Source: Rhodobacteraceae bacterium KLH11 (GTDB taxonomy: Bacteria; Pseudomonadota; Alphaproteobacteria; Rhodobacterales; Rhodobacteraceae). From it: a stretch of 64,000 bases of DNA. Both the position numbers and the translations under genes were made by a program. The DNA lies in contig DS999531.1 of NCBI GenBank assembly GCA_000158135.1, forward strand, positions 2,969,259 through 3,033,258. The letters run 5' to 3'. Of this stretch, positions 39,602 to 48,603 are shown piece after piece. The notes beneath the pieces were generated by a model. That model searched no databases and was not told the DNA's origin. It was given only the letters and a program-made list of their open reading frames with translations. Numbering within the stretch: position 1 is the first letter of the stretch; each line of letters starts with the position of its first letter.

Positions 39602-40582
39602 TTAGCCGGTCATGACATTATTGCCGAAATGCATGAACTCCTGCGACATGCCCGCCACCTCTTCGGCTTGCAATTGCAGGCTCGCACTGTCGAGCATCTT
39701 ATAGCTTGGCTGCGCCTTCACCCAATCATCGGCAGCTTGCAGCGTGGTCAACGTGTAAGAAGTGACCTCGTTCAGATAGTGGGTTGGGATGATCACCTTG
39801 GGCTTCAGTTTGGCGACGATATCGTTGCCCTGCTGATAGCTCAGGATATGTTCCGAGCCATCAACCGGCAGGGTCAGAACATCCACCTGCCCGATTGCAT
39901 CCCAGAACTCTTGCGGCGGGTTGTGGCGGTTGTCGCCCCAGATCAGCGTGCGGATGCCGCCGGTCTCGACCAGATACACCACCATATCCATGTGACCTAC
40001 ATTGTTGGGCGGGCAAGCCTCGGCCCCGAATTCTGCCAGCGCGTTGGTCCATTCATACCATCCCGGCGCGACGCAGGCGTGCTTGTCGGCAAAACCGGTG
40101 ATCTTGACATCGGCGAACTCAAAATTGCCAACCATCCGGTCCAGAACCATGGTTGAATGCGGACGTTCGATCGCGTCATGGTCAAAATGCGCATGGGTGG
40201 ACAGGGTGATATCAACCGGGATTTGCGGGAACTCATTGCGGAACCACAACCCCCATGCGCCAGACGGATCATCGCGCCAGGGATCGAACAGCACCGTGGC
40301 CCCGTTGGGTGAGGTGATCCTGATCGCACAATGCCCGAAATAGTCGATCCCAACCGTGCCCGTGCTGGTCTGGCCGGTAGACCCCTGAAGATCAATGACA
40401 TGATTGTTGTTGCCCGGCTGCAGCCAGGCCTGTGACTGCGCCTGCGCAGGCTTGCCCGCCACCAGCGATGCCCCTACACCTGCGGCACCGGCGGCCATAA
40501 AGAACGACCGGCGTGACAGGCCCTTTGCCAATGTGTCCCGTTGCCCGTTCAGCAATGTTGGTTTCAGATCTTTGCGGTCCAT
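39602..40582 (-). CDS. Tat-exported MBL-fold metallohydrolase
   Basis: A 326-residue protein with a Tat signal (SRRSFFMAAGAAGVGASLVAG, ending AQA) and a metallo-beta-lactamase fold of the UlaG/RomA type. The metal motif THAHFDHD is near residues 130-137, and further His and Asp ligands follow in GDNRHNPP and PTHYL. GGGAGG lies before the ATG at 40582. The substrate is unknown. A GAF-LuxR regulator gene lies upstream on the same strand behind its own terminator. Confidence 0.86.
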   Translation of the reverse strand: MDRKDLKPTLLNGQRDTLAKGLSRRSFFMAAGAAGVGASLVAGKPAQAQSQAWLQPGNNNHVIDLQGSTGQTSTGTVGIDYFGHCAIRITSPNGATVLFDPWRDDPSGAWGLWFRNEFPQIPVDITLSTHAHFDHDAIERPHSTMVLDRMVGNFEFADVKITGFADKHACVAPGWYEWTNALAEFGAEACPPNNVGHMDMVVYLVETGGIRTLIWGDNRHNPPQEFWDAIGQVDVLTLPVDGSEHILSYQQGNDIVAKLKPKVIIPTHYLNEVTSYTLTTLQAADDWVKAQPSYKMLDSASLQLQAEEVAGMSQEFMHFGNNVMTG

Positions 40583-40665
40583 CCTGATCCTCCCGTTTGG
40601 ACGGGCGCGGTTCAATCCGTGCCCCTTGGGCCAGCCTAGCGGGCCCGGAGAGGGCGGCTCAGATC

Positions 40666-40706
40666 AGAAAAATCAGGGGGGAATATGGGGGCAATCCCCC
40701 TATTCC
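40666..40706 (-). terminator. Terminator of the GAF-LuxR gene
   Basis: On the minus strand GGAATA-GGGGG pairs with CCCCC-A-TATTCC around an ATTG loop, with one bulged base, and a T5 run follows seven bases later. It lies directly after the stop codon at 40711 and suggests separate transcription of the MBL gene. Confidence 0.6.
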
Positions 40707-40710
40707 ACGA

Positions 40711-41685
40711 TCAGGAAATCGACAAAAGATGGCTGCGCAAATTCTGATCGCGGCCTTCAAGGCCAAGTTTCCGGCGAATATTGTTGCGATGGAAATCGAT
40801 GGTCGAGGTTTCCCGCGACAGCGCCCGCGCGATATCCTTGGTGGTTTTACCCGACATCACCAACTGCGCGATCTCCATCTCGGTCGGCGTCATGACCGAA
40901 AACGCATCCGACAGTTTGTCAGACAGCATCGAGGTGATATCCCTCAGGTTACTCTCGGCCAGATCCAGATAAACGTTCGAGGCATCGCCCTCGGTCAACT
41001 GGCCACGCAGCTTGTCCAGATAAGGCAGCACCATCGCACGAACGCGTTCGACGATATCCTGATCGCGATCCTTCCTGTCATCGTCAAGGCTGGTCAACAG
41101 GACCCGCAACGCCGTATTGGTTTCCTGCAATTCCCGCGTGCGTGCCTTGACGCGATGTTCCAGCTGCGCCAGCGTTTCATTCAGTTTCTCTTCCAACGCG
41201 CGACGCAGGTAAACCTCTTGTATCAAAGCCAAATCTGATTCGACCATGCGCGCAAACTGCGCTAGCCCCTCACGAAACAACAGCGCGCGGCGATTGCGGT
41301 TGCGGTCCAGAACGCAGATCGTTCCAAACACCGCGCCATCCGGCCATTTCAGCGGAAACCCGATGTAAAAGGACATGCCATGCTCCATGTCCTCGTTATC
41401 GCTCCAGGCCGGGTCGCAGGTCGCGTCCTCGACCACAAACTCTCCGTCGCGTTCCAGAACACCCTGACAATAGAGCTTGGGATTCAGACGAAAGTTCATA
41501 CCCACAGGGTACGGGTTTTCCGGATGGTCTGACGTAATCAGCACAGCGTGATCCGGCGCTTCGGTCTTCATGATCAACGTGGCGGGTACGTCAGCGAGCT
41601 GTGAAACGAGGTCAACCAGACGCTGCCAGTTGGCCATTGTATCCGGTGGGATATCCGGTCGTTCGTGGATCATCGCAATAGTCAC
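40711..41685 (-). CDS. GAF-domain LuxR-type regulator
   Basis: A 324-residue regulator: an N-terminal GAF sensor (about 20-160), a charged coiled coil (about 165-240, with EEKLNETLAQLEHRVKART) and a C-terminal LuxR helix-turn-helix (about 260-320, TPTEMEIAQLVMSGKTTKDIA). There is no receiver domain, so a small ligand or redox signal probably acts through GAF. The start is a GTG at 41685 or the ATG at 41673. Its targets may include the downstream MBL gene. Confidence 0.82.
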   Translation of the reverse strand: MTIAMIHERPDIPPDTMANWQRLVDLVSQLADVPATLIMKTEAPDHAVLITSDHPENPYPVGMNFRLNPKLYCQGVLERDGEFVVEDATCDPAWSDNEDMEHGMSFYIGFPLKWPDGAVFGTICVLDRNRNRRALLFREGLAQFARMVESDLALIQEVYLRRALEEKLNETLAQLEHRVKARTRELQETNTALRVLLTSLDDDRKDRDQDIVERVRAMVLPYLDKLRGQLTEGDASNVYLDLAESNLRDITSMLSDKLSDAFSVMTPTEMEIAQLVMSGKTTKDIARALSRETSTIDFHRNNIRRKLGLEGRDQNLRSHLLSIS

Positions 41686-41770
41686 CAGTCCAAGTGTTGC
41701 CCGATCAGACTAGGGCAGCGTCTGGTGCCTGATCAAGAAACAGCCTCTCTGCACCGCAGCGCAGGTTAGA

Positions 41771-42349
41771 TCAGCCGCCCCAGATCACTTTCACGTAATT
41801 CTGGGTTTCCTTGTAGGGGGGAACGCCGCCGTGCTTTTCAACCGCCTGAGGTCCCGCATTGTAGGCTGCCAGAGCCAGACGCCAGGATTTGAACTTGCGA
41901 TACTGCCACGACAGGTACCGCGCGCCCCCTTCCAGATTCTGGATCGGGTCATGCGGATTGACGCCAAGCAGCCGGGCCGTCTGCGGCATCAGCTGCGCCA
42001 GCCCCAGCGCGCCCTTGTGCGATTTGGCCTGCGGATTCCAGCCACTTTCCTGCTGAACGAGACGCAGGAACAGCTCTTCCGGGACATTATGCTGCCGGGC
42101 AGCTTTCCGTGCGTGCGTCAGATACTGACCCCGGTAGTTGCCGGTATAGCGTTTGACGAAATTCCCACGCTCAGTCTTGGGTTTAAGGCGCTCGGAATCA
42201 CGGTACTGCGAGGCAGCTCTGCTATCCAACACTTTGGACTGCTTGAGAAATAGCGCTTTTCTATTCTTGGTAGACAGCGTTTCCGCCTGCGCCGCAACCG
42301 ACGTCAGACAAAGGCACAAAGCACAAAACCCACAAATCAGAAACCGCAT
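41771..42349 (-). CDS. Lytic transglycosylase (SLT domain)
   Basis: A 192-residue exported muramidase-type enzyme. A signal peptide (to AQA near residue 20) precedes a basic linker and an SLT domain with the catalytic Glu in QQESGWNP, then [13 protein letters not shown] and the [10 protein letters not shown] block. It cleaves peptidoglycan glycan strands in the periplasm. The start at 42349 gives a clean signal peptide; an in-frame upstream ATG at 42415 adds 22 residues. Confidence 0.87.
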   Translation of the reverse strand: MRFLICGFCALCLCLTSVAAQAETLSTKNRKALFLKQSKVLDSRAASQYRDSERLKPKTERGNFVKRYTGNYRGQYLTHARKAARQHNVPEELFLRLVQQESGWNPQAKSHKGALGLAQLMPQTARLLGVNPHDPIQNLEGGARYLSWQYRKFKSWRLALAAYNAGPQAVEKHGGVPPYKETQNYVKVIWGG

Positions 42350-42556
42350 TCGCGCCAATCCCGAACGTTCAACAACCAGACGAATTATAGCTAAAACAGC
42401 CGGAAATGAAAGCATGGTTAAGCCCGCCTTGATTTTTTTCAGGTCAGAGATGCGTGATCAATCATGTTTCAACCCCGGCGCAGCCCGTATAGGGTCAGCA
42501 CCAGAACACAGCGCCAGATTCGGGCGCGATCCAGTCAGAGAGGAACGAGGGAATAT

Positions 42557-43039
42557 ATGGCGGGTTCAGTCAATAAGGTCATTTTGGTCGGCAATCTGGG
42601 CCGCGATCCCGAGGTGCGGACGTTTCAGAACGGTGGCAAGGTCTGTAACCTGCGCATCGCCACGTCAGAGACCTGGAAGGATCGCAATACCGGTGAACGC
42701 CGCGAACGGACGGAATGGCATTCGGTCGCCATTTTCAACGAAGGCCTTGTCCGCGTCGCCGAGCAATACCTGCGCAAGGGCTCAAAAGTCTATGTCGAGG
42801 GCCAGTTGCAGACCCGCAAATGGCAGGATCAATCCGGTCAGGATCGCTATTCGACCGAAGTTGTTCTGCAGGGCTTCGGCTCGACCCTGACGATGCTTGA
42901 CGCCCGTGGTGAAGGCGGCGGCGGTGGCGGTTATGGCGGCGGTCAGGCTGGCGGCGGCTACGGCGATCCCTATGGCGGCCCCTCCAGCGCGCCTGCACCG
43001 GCGTCGGGCGGAATCGACGACGACGAGATTCCGTTCTAA
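42557..43039 (+). CDS. ssb: Single-stranded DNA-binding protein
   Basis: A 160-residue SSB: an OB fold in residues 1-110 ([26 protein letters not shown]), a Gly-rich linker and the C-terminal DDDEIPF tip that docks replication and repair partners. GAGGGAAT precedes the ATG at 42557; the open frame upstream is not coding. No LexA box is seen before it and uvrA is not adjacent. The site-2 protease gene follows by 18 bases. Confidence 0.96.
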   Translation: MAGSVNKVILVGNLGRDPEVRTFQNGGKVCNLRIATSETWKDRNTGERRERTEWHSVAIFNEGLVRVAEQYLRKGSKVYVEGQLQTRKWQDQSGQDRYSTEVVLQGFGSTLTMLDARGEGGGGGGYGGGQAGGGYGDPYGGPSSAPAPASGGIDDDEIPF

Positions 43040-43057
43040 ACCAAACGGAGACACAAC

Positions 43058-44128
43058 ATGGCATGGTCTTTCTCATTCGGCCGCGTGCTCGGTTCGGAAC
43101 TGAAGGTCCATGTCACCTTCTTTTTATTGCTGGCCTGGGTAGGGTTTGCCGCCTATTCCGGTGGCGGCTGGCCTGCCGCTGTTGAAAACATCCTGTTCGT
43201 TCTGGCCCTGTTTGCCTGCGTCGTGGCCCATGAATTTGGTCACGCACTGATGGCCCGGCGGTACGGCATCCGCACCCCCGATATCACTCTGTTACCCATC
43301 GGCGGGTTGGCCCGGCTGGAACGCATGCCCGAAAACCCGATGCAAGAGGTCTGGGTGGCGCTGGCTGGCCCGGCGGTGAACGTGGTGATCTGGGCGCTTC
43401 TGGTGGTTCTGGGGGCCGGGATACAGCTTGGCTCTCTGAGCCAGTTGGACTCGGCCGGAACTGACCTGCTCAGCCGGTTGGCCTATGTGAACCTGCTGCT
43501 GGCGGCGTTCAACATGATCCCCGCCTTCCCGATGGATGGCGGGCGCGTTTTCCGCGCCCTGCTGTGTTTAAAGATGGAGCGTGTCAAAGCCACACGGATT
43601 GCCACGCTTGCGGGGCAGATTGTGGCTTTCGGGCTTGGCTTTATGGGGCTCACCTCTGGCAACCCGATCCTTGTGCTGATCGCGGTGTTCGTCTTTATCT
43701 CGGCCAGCAGCGAAAATCAGGATGTCGCTCTGCGTTCGGTTGCACGCCGGGTCATGGCGCGGGATGCAATGATCACGGAGTTCAGAGCCCTGTCACCCGA
43801 TGACACTTTGGCGACGGCGGCACAGGCTGTGATTCACACCACCCAACATGAATTTCCGGTGCTGTCGCAGGAAGGTGAGCTGGTCGGATTTGTCACCCGA
43901 GACCGCCTGTTCGCAGCCCTTGCAGCGGATCATCCACGATCGGACTCTGCGGTCTCAGTCATGGAAACCGATATTCCCAAAGTCAAACTGACCAGCGGGC
44001 TGAACAAGGTTCTGGATGGGCTGCACAAGGGCGCGCCTGCGGTCGCGGTGTGTACCAGATCAGGCCGGATGGTGGGCTATATCACCCGCGAGAACATTGG
44101 TGAGTTGATGGTGATACAGGGGCGCTGA
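43058..44128 (+). CDS. Site-2 protease family protein with CBS domains
   Basis: A 356-residue membrane metalloprotease of the M50B type. The zinc motif HEFGH is at residues 58-62 and the third ligand Asp160 is in NMIPAFPMDGGR. After five or six helices, two CBS domains (about 230-350) end the protein, suggesting control by an adenine nucleotide. No PDZ domain is present, unlike RseP. CGGAG precedes the ATG; it lies 18 bases after ssb. The target is unknown. Confidence 0.88.
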   Translation: MAWSFSFGRVLGSELKVHVTFFLLLAWVGFAAYSGGGWPAAVENILFVLALFACVVAHEFGHALMARRYGIRTPDITLLPIGGLARLERMPENPMQEVWVALAGPAVNVVIWALLVVLGAGIQLGSLSQLDSAGTDLLSRLAYVNLLLAAFNMIPAFPMDGGRVFRALLCLKMERVKATRIATLAGQIVAFGLGFMGLTSGNPILVLIAVFVFISASSENQDVALRSVARRVMARDAMITEFRALSPDDTLATAAQAVIHTTQHEFPVLSQEGELVGFVTRDRLFAALAADHPRSDSAVSVMETDIPKVKLTSGLNKVLDGLHKGAPAVAVCTRSGRMVGYITRENIGELMVIQGR

Positions 44129-44136
44129 TCCCTGCG

Positions 44137-45249
44137 TCAGCAAACGGCCAGCGCATCCTCAAGCACCGAGACAACCGCGTCACGCGGCACATCCGAGGTC
44201 ACAAACGCCTGCCCGATACCGCGTGCCAGAATGAACCGCAACTGGCCATCGATCACCTTTTTATCCTGCGCCATCAGATCCACCAGCGTCTGCGCATCCG
44301 GCAATTCTCCGGGAATGTCGGCCAGATCGGTTTTCATGCCCATCGCCCGCAAATGCGCCCGCACGCGGCTGGGGTCCTCCTGCGGGCAAAGCCCCAGTCG
44401 GGACGACAGCTCAAACGCCAGAGCACAGCCGATCGCAACGCCTTCACCATGCAGCAGACGATCGGAATAGCCCGTTGCCGCTTCGAGAGCGTGGCAGAAT
44501 GTATGGCCAAGGTTCAGCAGGGCACGATCGCCCTGCTCGGTCTCGTCGCGCGCAACAATATCGGCTTTCATCTGCACCGACCGGGTTACCGCCTGCACGC
44601 GCGCAGCCATATCCCCTGACGACAACAGCGGGCCGTTGGTTTCAAGCCACTCGAAGAACGCGACATCCCCCAGCAACCCGTATTTGACCACTTCGCCATA
44701 CCCGGCCAGAAAATCCCGCGCGGTCAGCGTGCCCAGAACCGCCGTATCAGCCAGCACCAGCGAAGGTTGATGAAACGCCCCAATCAGGTTCTTACCCTGC
44801 GGCGCATTGATCCCGGTCTTGCCGCCAACCGAACTGTCCACCTGTGCCAAAAGCGAGGTCGGGATCTGCACGAACCGAACACCGCGCCGCATCACGGCGG
44901 CTGCGAAACCGGCCAGATCACCAATCACGCCACCGCCAAACGCCACGACCACATCGCGCCGTTCGACCTTTTGGGTCAGCAACCATTCCACCGCGCGTTC
45001 AAAATGCGGCCAGCTTTTGGTGGCCTCGCCTGCGGGCAGGGCCAGGGCGCTCATCTCGATACCCGCGCCTGCAAGCCCGTCGCGCAGCGCATCCAGATGC
45101 AGGCCCGCCACCGTCTCATCCGTCAGCACCGCAACGCGCGGGCGAGGCAGCAGCGGTGCAATTCGCACCCCGGCCTGCGCCAGAAGGTCCGGGCCGATCT
45201 CAACATCATAAGAGCGTTCGGCCAGATCAACATGTACGGTTTGATGCAT
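44137..45249 (-). CDS. aroB: 3-Dehydroquinate synthase
   Basis: A 370-residue enzyme of the shikimate pathway that cyclises DAHP with NAD and a divalent metal. The GGGVIGDLAGF loop, PTSLLAQVDSSVGGKTG, and the metal-site block LNLGHTFCHALE are all present. Its ATG shares one base with the TAA of aroK (TAATG), so the two are translationally coupled. It ends eight bases from the site-2 protease on the other strand. Confidence 0.97.
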   Translation of the reverse strand: MHQTVHVDLAERSYDVEIGPDLLAQAGVRIAPLLPRPRVAVLTDETVAGLHLDALRDGLAGAGIEMSALALPAGEATKSWPHFERAVEWLLTQKVERRDVVVAFGGGVIGDLAGFAAAVMRRGVRFVQIPTSLLAQVDSSVGGKTGINAPQGKNLIGAFHQPSLVLADTAVLGTLTARDFLAGYGEVVKYGLLGDVAFFEWLETNGPLLSSGDMAARVQAVTRSVQMKADIVARDETEQGDRALLNLGHTFCHALEAATGYSDRLLHGEGVAIGCALAFELSSRLGLCPQEDPSRVRAHLRAMGMKTDLADIPGELPDAQTLVDLMAQDKKVIDGQLRFILARGIGQAFVTSDVPRDAVVSVLEDALAVC

Positions 45250-45836
45250 TAAATCCGTTCCAAAATATCCGGGCGCGCCGCCATCGCGACCAACACCCGA
45301 TCCACCATATCCTCGATCGCGGTTTCACCGTCCGAATCGGCAACCAGATCGGCCTGTTCATAGATCGGTACGCGCGCCTGGTACAAATCACGCAATGTCG
45401 CATAGGGATCGGCAGTGCGCAGCAATGGCCGCGTGTCCTTGTGCTTGACGCGGTTCCACAGCACACCCAGATCGGCGCGCAACCAGACCGAGGCCCCCCG
45501 CTCGGAAATCATCTTGCGATTTGCCTCTGTCAGAAAGGCCCCGCCACCGGTGGAAAGGATGCCCTTTTCTTCGTCCAGCAGCCGCCCGATGATCTGAGTC
45601 TCCTTGCTGCGAAAGAAAGCCTCGCCATCGCGGGCAAAGATTTCGGGGATGGTCATATTGGCAGCCGATTCGATCTCGGCATCGCTATCGAGAAAGGGAA
45701 CGCCAAGCCGGGCTGCCAGCGCGCGGCCCACGGCCGTCTTGCCCGCCCCCATCATTCCGACCAAAACAACGGTTTTGTGCAGTTGAAACAGGTCAGCTGT
45801 GTCTGAACGCATCGGGTTATGCTTAATTTCGCTCAT
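45249..45836 (-). CDS. aroK: Shikimate kinase
   Basis: A 195-residue P-loop kinase of the shikimate pathway. GMMGAGKT is at residues 27-34, with the shikimate-binding DSDAEIE, the GGGAF and the lid regions as expected. Two possible starts (45836 or eight codons later at 45812) have poor ribosome binding sites. It is followed by coupled aroB. Confidence 0.95.
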   Translation of the reverse strand: MSEIKHNPMRSDTADLFQLHKTVVLVGMMGAGKTAVGRALAARLGVPFLDSDAEIESAANMTIPEIFARDGEAFFRSKETQIIGRLLDEEKGILSTGGGAFLTEANRKMISERGASVWLRADLGVLWNRVKHKDTRPLLRTADPYATLRDLYQARVPIYEQADLVADSDGETAIEDMVDRVLVAMAARPDILERI

Positions 45837-45915
45837 TTCGTCGTGAATGACGTGATCTTAAGGAAAATGCTAGGTATAACTTGGCCAAAAGCAAAAATTG
45901 AGGCAGCGTTCACCC

Positions 45916-46065
45916 ATGGGTCGATTGATCAAGCTCCTGATTTACCTCATCTGCCTGAGTTTCATCGGGCTGGTAGGTTATGCCTATATCGGGCCGTTCT
46001 TCGGTGCCGATTTTTCGGCACCCAAAGATGAAATTCGCGAACCGGTCATCCTGAATGCTGACTAG
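45916..46065 (+). CDS. 49-residue single-pass membrane protein
   Basis: A short frame with a hydrophobic helix at about residues 5-25 (LIKLLIYLICLSFIGLVGY) and an acidic C-terminal tail (SAPKDEIREPVILNAD). GAGG lies ten bases before the ATG, and the stop overlaps the start of the 508-residue gene by 11 bases, which argues for coupled translation. It resembles no family I can name. Its role may be linked to the next gene. Confidence 0.65.
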   Translation: MGRLIKLLIYLICLSFIGLVGYAYIGPFFGADFSAPKDEIREPVILNAD

Positions 46066-47581
46066 GGCGACTTTGCTGGCGTTGTTTCTGGCCGGAACCA
46101 CGCAAGCACAAACGCAAGAACCGCTCTCGGTCATCGACTGGTTGACCGCGCCGCCAGAGAATCTGCCGGGAACTGTGTTGCTGGAGCCTCCGGTAACGCA
46201 GACGGGGTTGCAGCCAGATGTTCAGGTCACCCCGCTTGAGGCATTGTCGCCCCCTTTGGGGCTGGTGGCCTCATCGGTCACAGGCCTGCCGGTGGATTTG
46301 TGGCAAGGCAGCGAACCCGAGCGCCTGGCCGAGCTGATCGCACGGGTGCCTGTCAAATCGAACCCGGCGATGCAGCGGCTGCTGTTTACCCTGTTGCTGT
46401 CCGAAGCGCGCGCACCCACTGGCGATTCGGCGCGTGACACCCTGTTAATGGCGCGGCTGGATCGGTTGATGCAGTTGGGGGCCTCGGACCCGACGCAAGC
46501 TCTGGTGCAGCTGGCAGGTCCAACTGATACGCAGGCGCGTTTCGGCCGCTGGTTCGATGCCACGTTGCTGACCGGCGATGAAGATCGCAGCTGCACCGCC
46601 CTGATCGCGCAACCGCACCTGTCACGCGACTATGCGGCACAGATATTTTGCAAAGCGCGCCGTGGGGATTGGACCTCTGCCGCCCTGACGCTTGAGGCGG
46701 CGCACGCGTTGCAGATTTTGCCCGAAGATGAACTGGCCCTGCTTGACCGGTTTCTCAGCCCTGAATTGTTCGAAGGGGCCGCATATCTGCCCCAGCCCGA
46801 AGACCCCGACCCGCTGACCTTTCGCTTGTTCGAAGCCATTGGTGAGCGTCTGCCAACCGCGTCCCTGCCGCGCGCCTTCGCGAATGCTGATCTGCGTGAT
46901 GTGGCCGGGTGGAAAGCCCAGATCGAAGCCGCCGAGCGCCTGACCCGCATCGGCGCGCTGACCCCGAACCAGTTGCTGGGCCTCTATACCGAACGATCCC
47001 CTGCGGCCTCGGGCGCGGTTTGGGATCGGGTAGCCGCCATTCAACGATTTGAGGCCGCGCTGGATACCGGCGATTCCGAAAAGATCGCGAAAACGCTTAC
47101 GGCTGTCTGGGCGCAGATGAAAACGGTCGGGCTTGAGGTCGCCTTTGCCGAACTTTTTGCCCCACGGCTGGCCCCTTTGACCTTGCCCACGGACGTGGCT
47201 GAGAATCTGCGTTGGCGCATATTGCTGCTGTCAGAGCTCTATGAAGACGCAGCCCGGACAGTGCCGGGCGGGTCTGATGCCAACCCGTTTCTGGCCGCAC
47301 TGGCGCAAGGTGATCCGGGGCGCGCACCCTCGCCCACGCCGCTGGCAGATGCCATTTCACAGGGCTTTGCCTGGTCCGCCCCCGTGCCTTCGGATATCGA
47401 CAGATTGCTGAACAACAACCAGTTGGGCGAAGCCATTCTGGAAACCATGCAACTGTTCGCCCACGGCGCGCGCGGCAATCTGGTGGACCTGACAGCCGCG
47501 ATTGCCACATTCCGCCGTGTCGGGCTGGAAGACACCGCCCGCCGCGCCGCATTGCAACTGATGATCCTGAACGGAGCCTAG
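46055..47581 (+). CDS. Exported alpha-helical protein of unknown function
   Basis: A 508-residue protein with a signal peptide (to TTQA at about residue 18), followed by a proline-rich segment and then long Ala/Leu-rich helical repeats that recall a TPR-like or solenoid fold. No catalytic motif is seen. I do not recognise the family. It lies between a small membrane ORF (11-base overlap) and xerD (2-base gap), so the three likely share a transcript. Confidence 0.7.
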   Translation: MLTRATLLALFLAGTTQAQTQEPLSVIDWLTAPPENLPGTVLLEPPVTQTGLQPDVQVTPLEALSPPLGLVASSVTGLPVDLWQGSEPERLAELIARVPVKSNPAMQRLLFTLLLSEARAPTGDSARDTLLMARLDRLMQLGASDPTQALVQLAGPTDTQARFGRWFDATLLTGDEDRSCTALIAQPHLSRDYAAQIFCKARRGDWTSAALTLEAAHALQILPEDELALLDRFLSPELFEGAAYLPQPEDPDPLTFRLFEAIGERLPTASLPRAFANADLRDVAGWKAQIEAAERLTRIGALTPNQLLGLYTERSPAASGAVWDRVAAIQRFEAALDTGDSEKIAKTLTAVWAQMKTVGLEVAFAELFAPRLAPLTLPTDVAENLRWRILLLSELYEDAARTVPGGSDANPFLAALAQGDPGRAPSPTPLADAISQGFAWSAPVPSDIDRLLNNNQLGEAILETMQLFAHGARGNLVDLTAAIATFRRVGLEDTARRAALQLMILNGA

Positions 47582-47583
47582 CG

Positions 47584-48540
47584 ATGGCTGCGCCCGCGAC
47601 ACAGGATCTCTGGATTTCGACTTTCCTTGAGGCTCAGGCCGCAGAACTTGGCGCAGCGAACAATACGTTGCTGGCCTATGGGCGAGACCTAAAGGATTTC
47701 GCTGATTGGCTGATGCGCCGCAAATCCGGCTTTGCCGAGGCTGACCGGGACCAGATCGAGGGTTATCTGATCGATTGTGACGCGCAAGGCCTATCGCGCG
47801 CGACCCGGGCACGGCGGTTGTCGGCGATCAAGCAACTTTATCGCTTTGCGTTCGAGGAAGGCTGGCGCGAGGCCAATCCCGCCATCCAGATCAAAGGTCC
47901 GGGGCGCGCCAAGCGGCTTCCCAAAACACTGGACGTGCCCGAAGTGGATCGCCTGCTGGAAGCCGCGCGCCGGACCGGGCGATCTGCGGCGGACAGAATA
48001 CGCAACACCTGCCTGATGGAGTTGCTCTATGCCACCGGCATGCGCGTCACCGAGCTGGTATCCCTGCCCGTTTCCTCGGCCCGGGGCGACCCGCGTATGT
48101 TGCTGGTGCTTGGCAAAGGCGGCAAAGAGCGGATGGTGCCCCTGTCTCCGCCAGCCCGCGACGCGCTGGCCGAGTGGCTGAAACAACGCGATGATGCGGA
48201 GGAACGAACCGTCGCCAAGGGCGGTCAGGCGTCGCGCTTTCTGTTTCCGTCACGCGGAAAATCCGGGTATCTGACCCGGCACCGGTTTTTTCTGCTGGTG
48301 AAAGAACTGGCCGTCGAGGGCGGCGTTTCCCCCGCGAAGGTCACCCCCCACACCCTGCGCCATGCCTTCGCCACCCACCTGCTGGCCAATGGCGCAGACC
48401 TGCGATCTATCCAGACATTGCTGGGCCATGCCGATGTGGCGACAACCGAAATCTACACCCACGTTCTGGATGAGCGTCTGGCCGAATTGGTGCTGGAACA
48501 CCACCCGCTGGCCAAAGACGACCCCGCAGATCAGGGCTAA
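47584..48540 (+). CDS. xerD: Tyrosine recombinase XerD
   Basis: A 318-residue recombinase resolving chromosome dimers at dif with XerC. The SAM-like N-terminal domain (1-105) is followed by the catalytic domain with Arg154, His256, Arg259, His282 and Tyr291 (TPHTLRHAF, GHADVATTEIYTH). GGAG precedes the ATG. Its size and core setting argue for the housekeeping XerD and not an integrase of a mobile element. Confidence 0.93.
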   Translation: MAAPATQDLWISTFLEAQAAELGAANNTLLAYGRDLKDFADWLMRRKSGFAEADRDQIEGYLIDCDAQGLSRATRARRLSAIKQLYRFAFEEGWREANPAIQIKGPGRAKRLPKTLDVPEVDRLLEAARRTGRSAADRIRNTCLMELLYATGMRVTELVSLPVSSARGDPRMLLVLGKGGKERMVPLSPPARDALAEWLKQRDDAEERTVAKGGQASRFLFPSRGKSGYLTRHRFFLLVKELAVEGGVSPAKVTPHTLRHAFATHLLANGADLRSIQTLLGHADVATTEIYTHVLDERLAELVLEHHPLAKDDPADQG

Positions 48541-48603
48541 CCCCTTGATTGGCTGAGGTCGCAGCCCCATAACGGATGCAGTAACAGGAATAACCCAGGA
48601 CCG

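Noticed and set aside
47584-48540. Phage-type integrase
   Set aside because: Length, motifs and core-gene setting fit housekeeping XerD.
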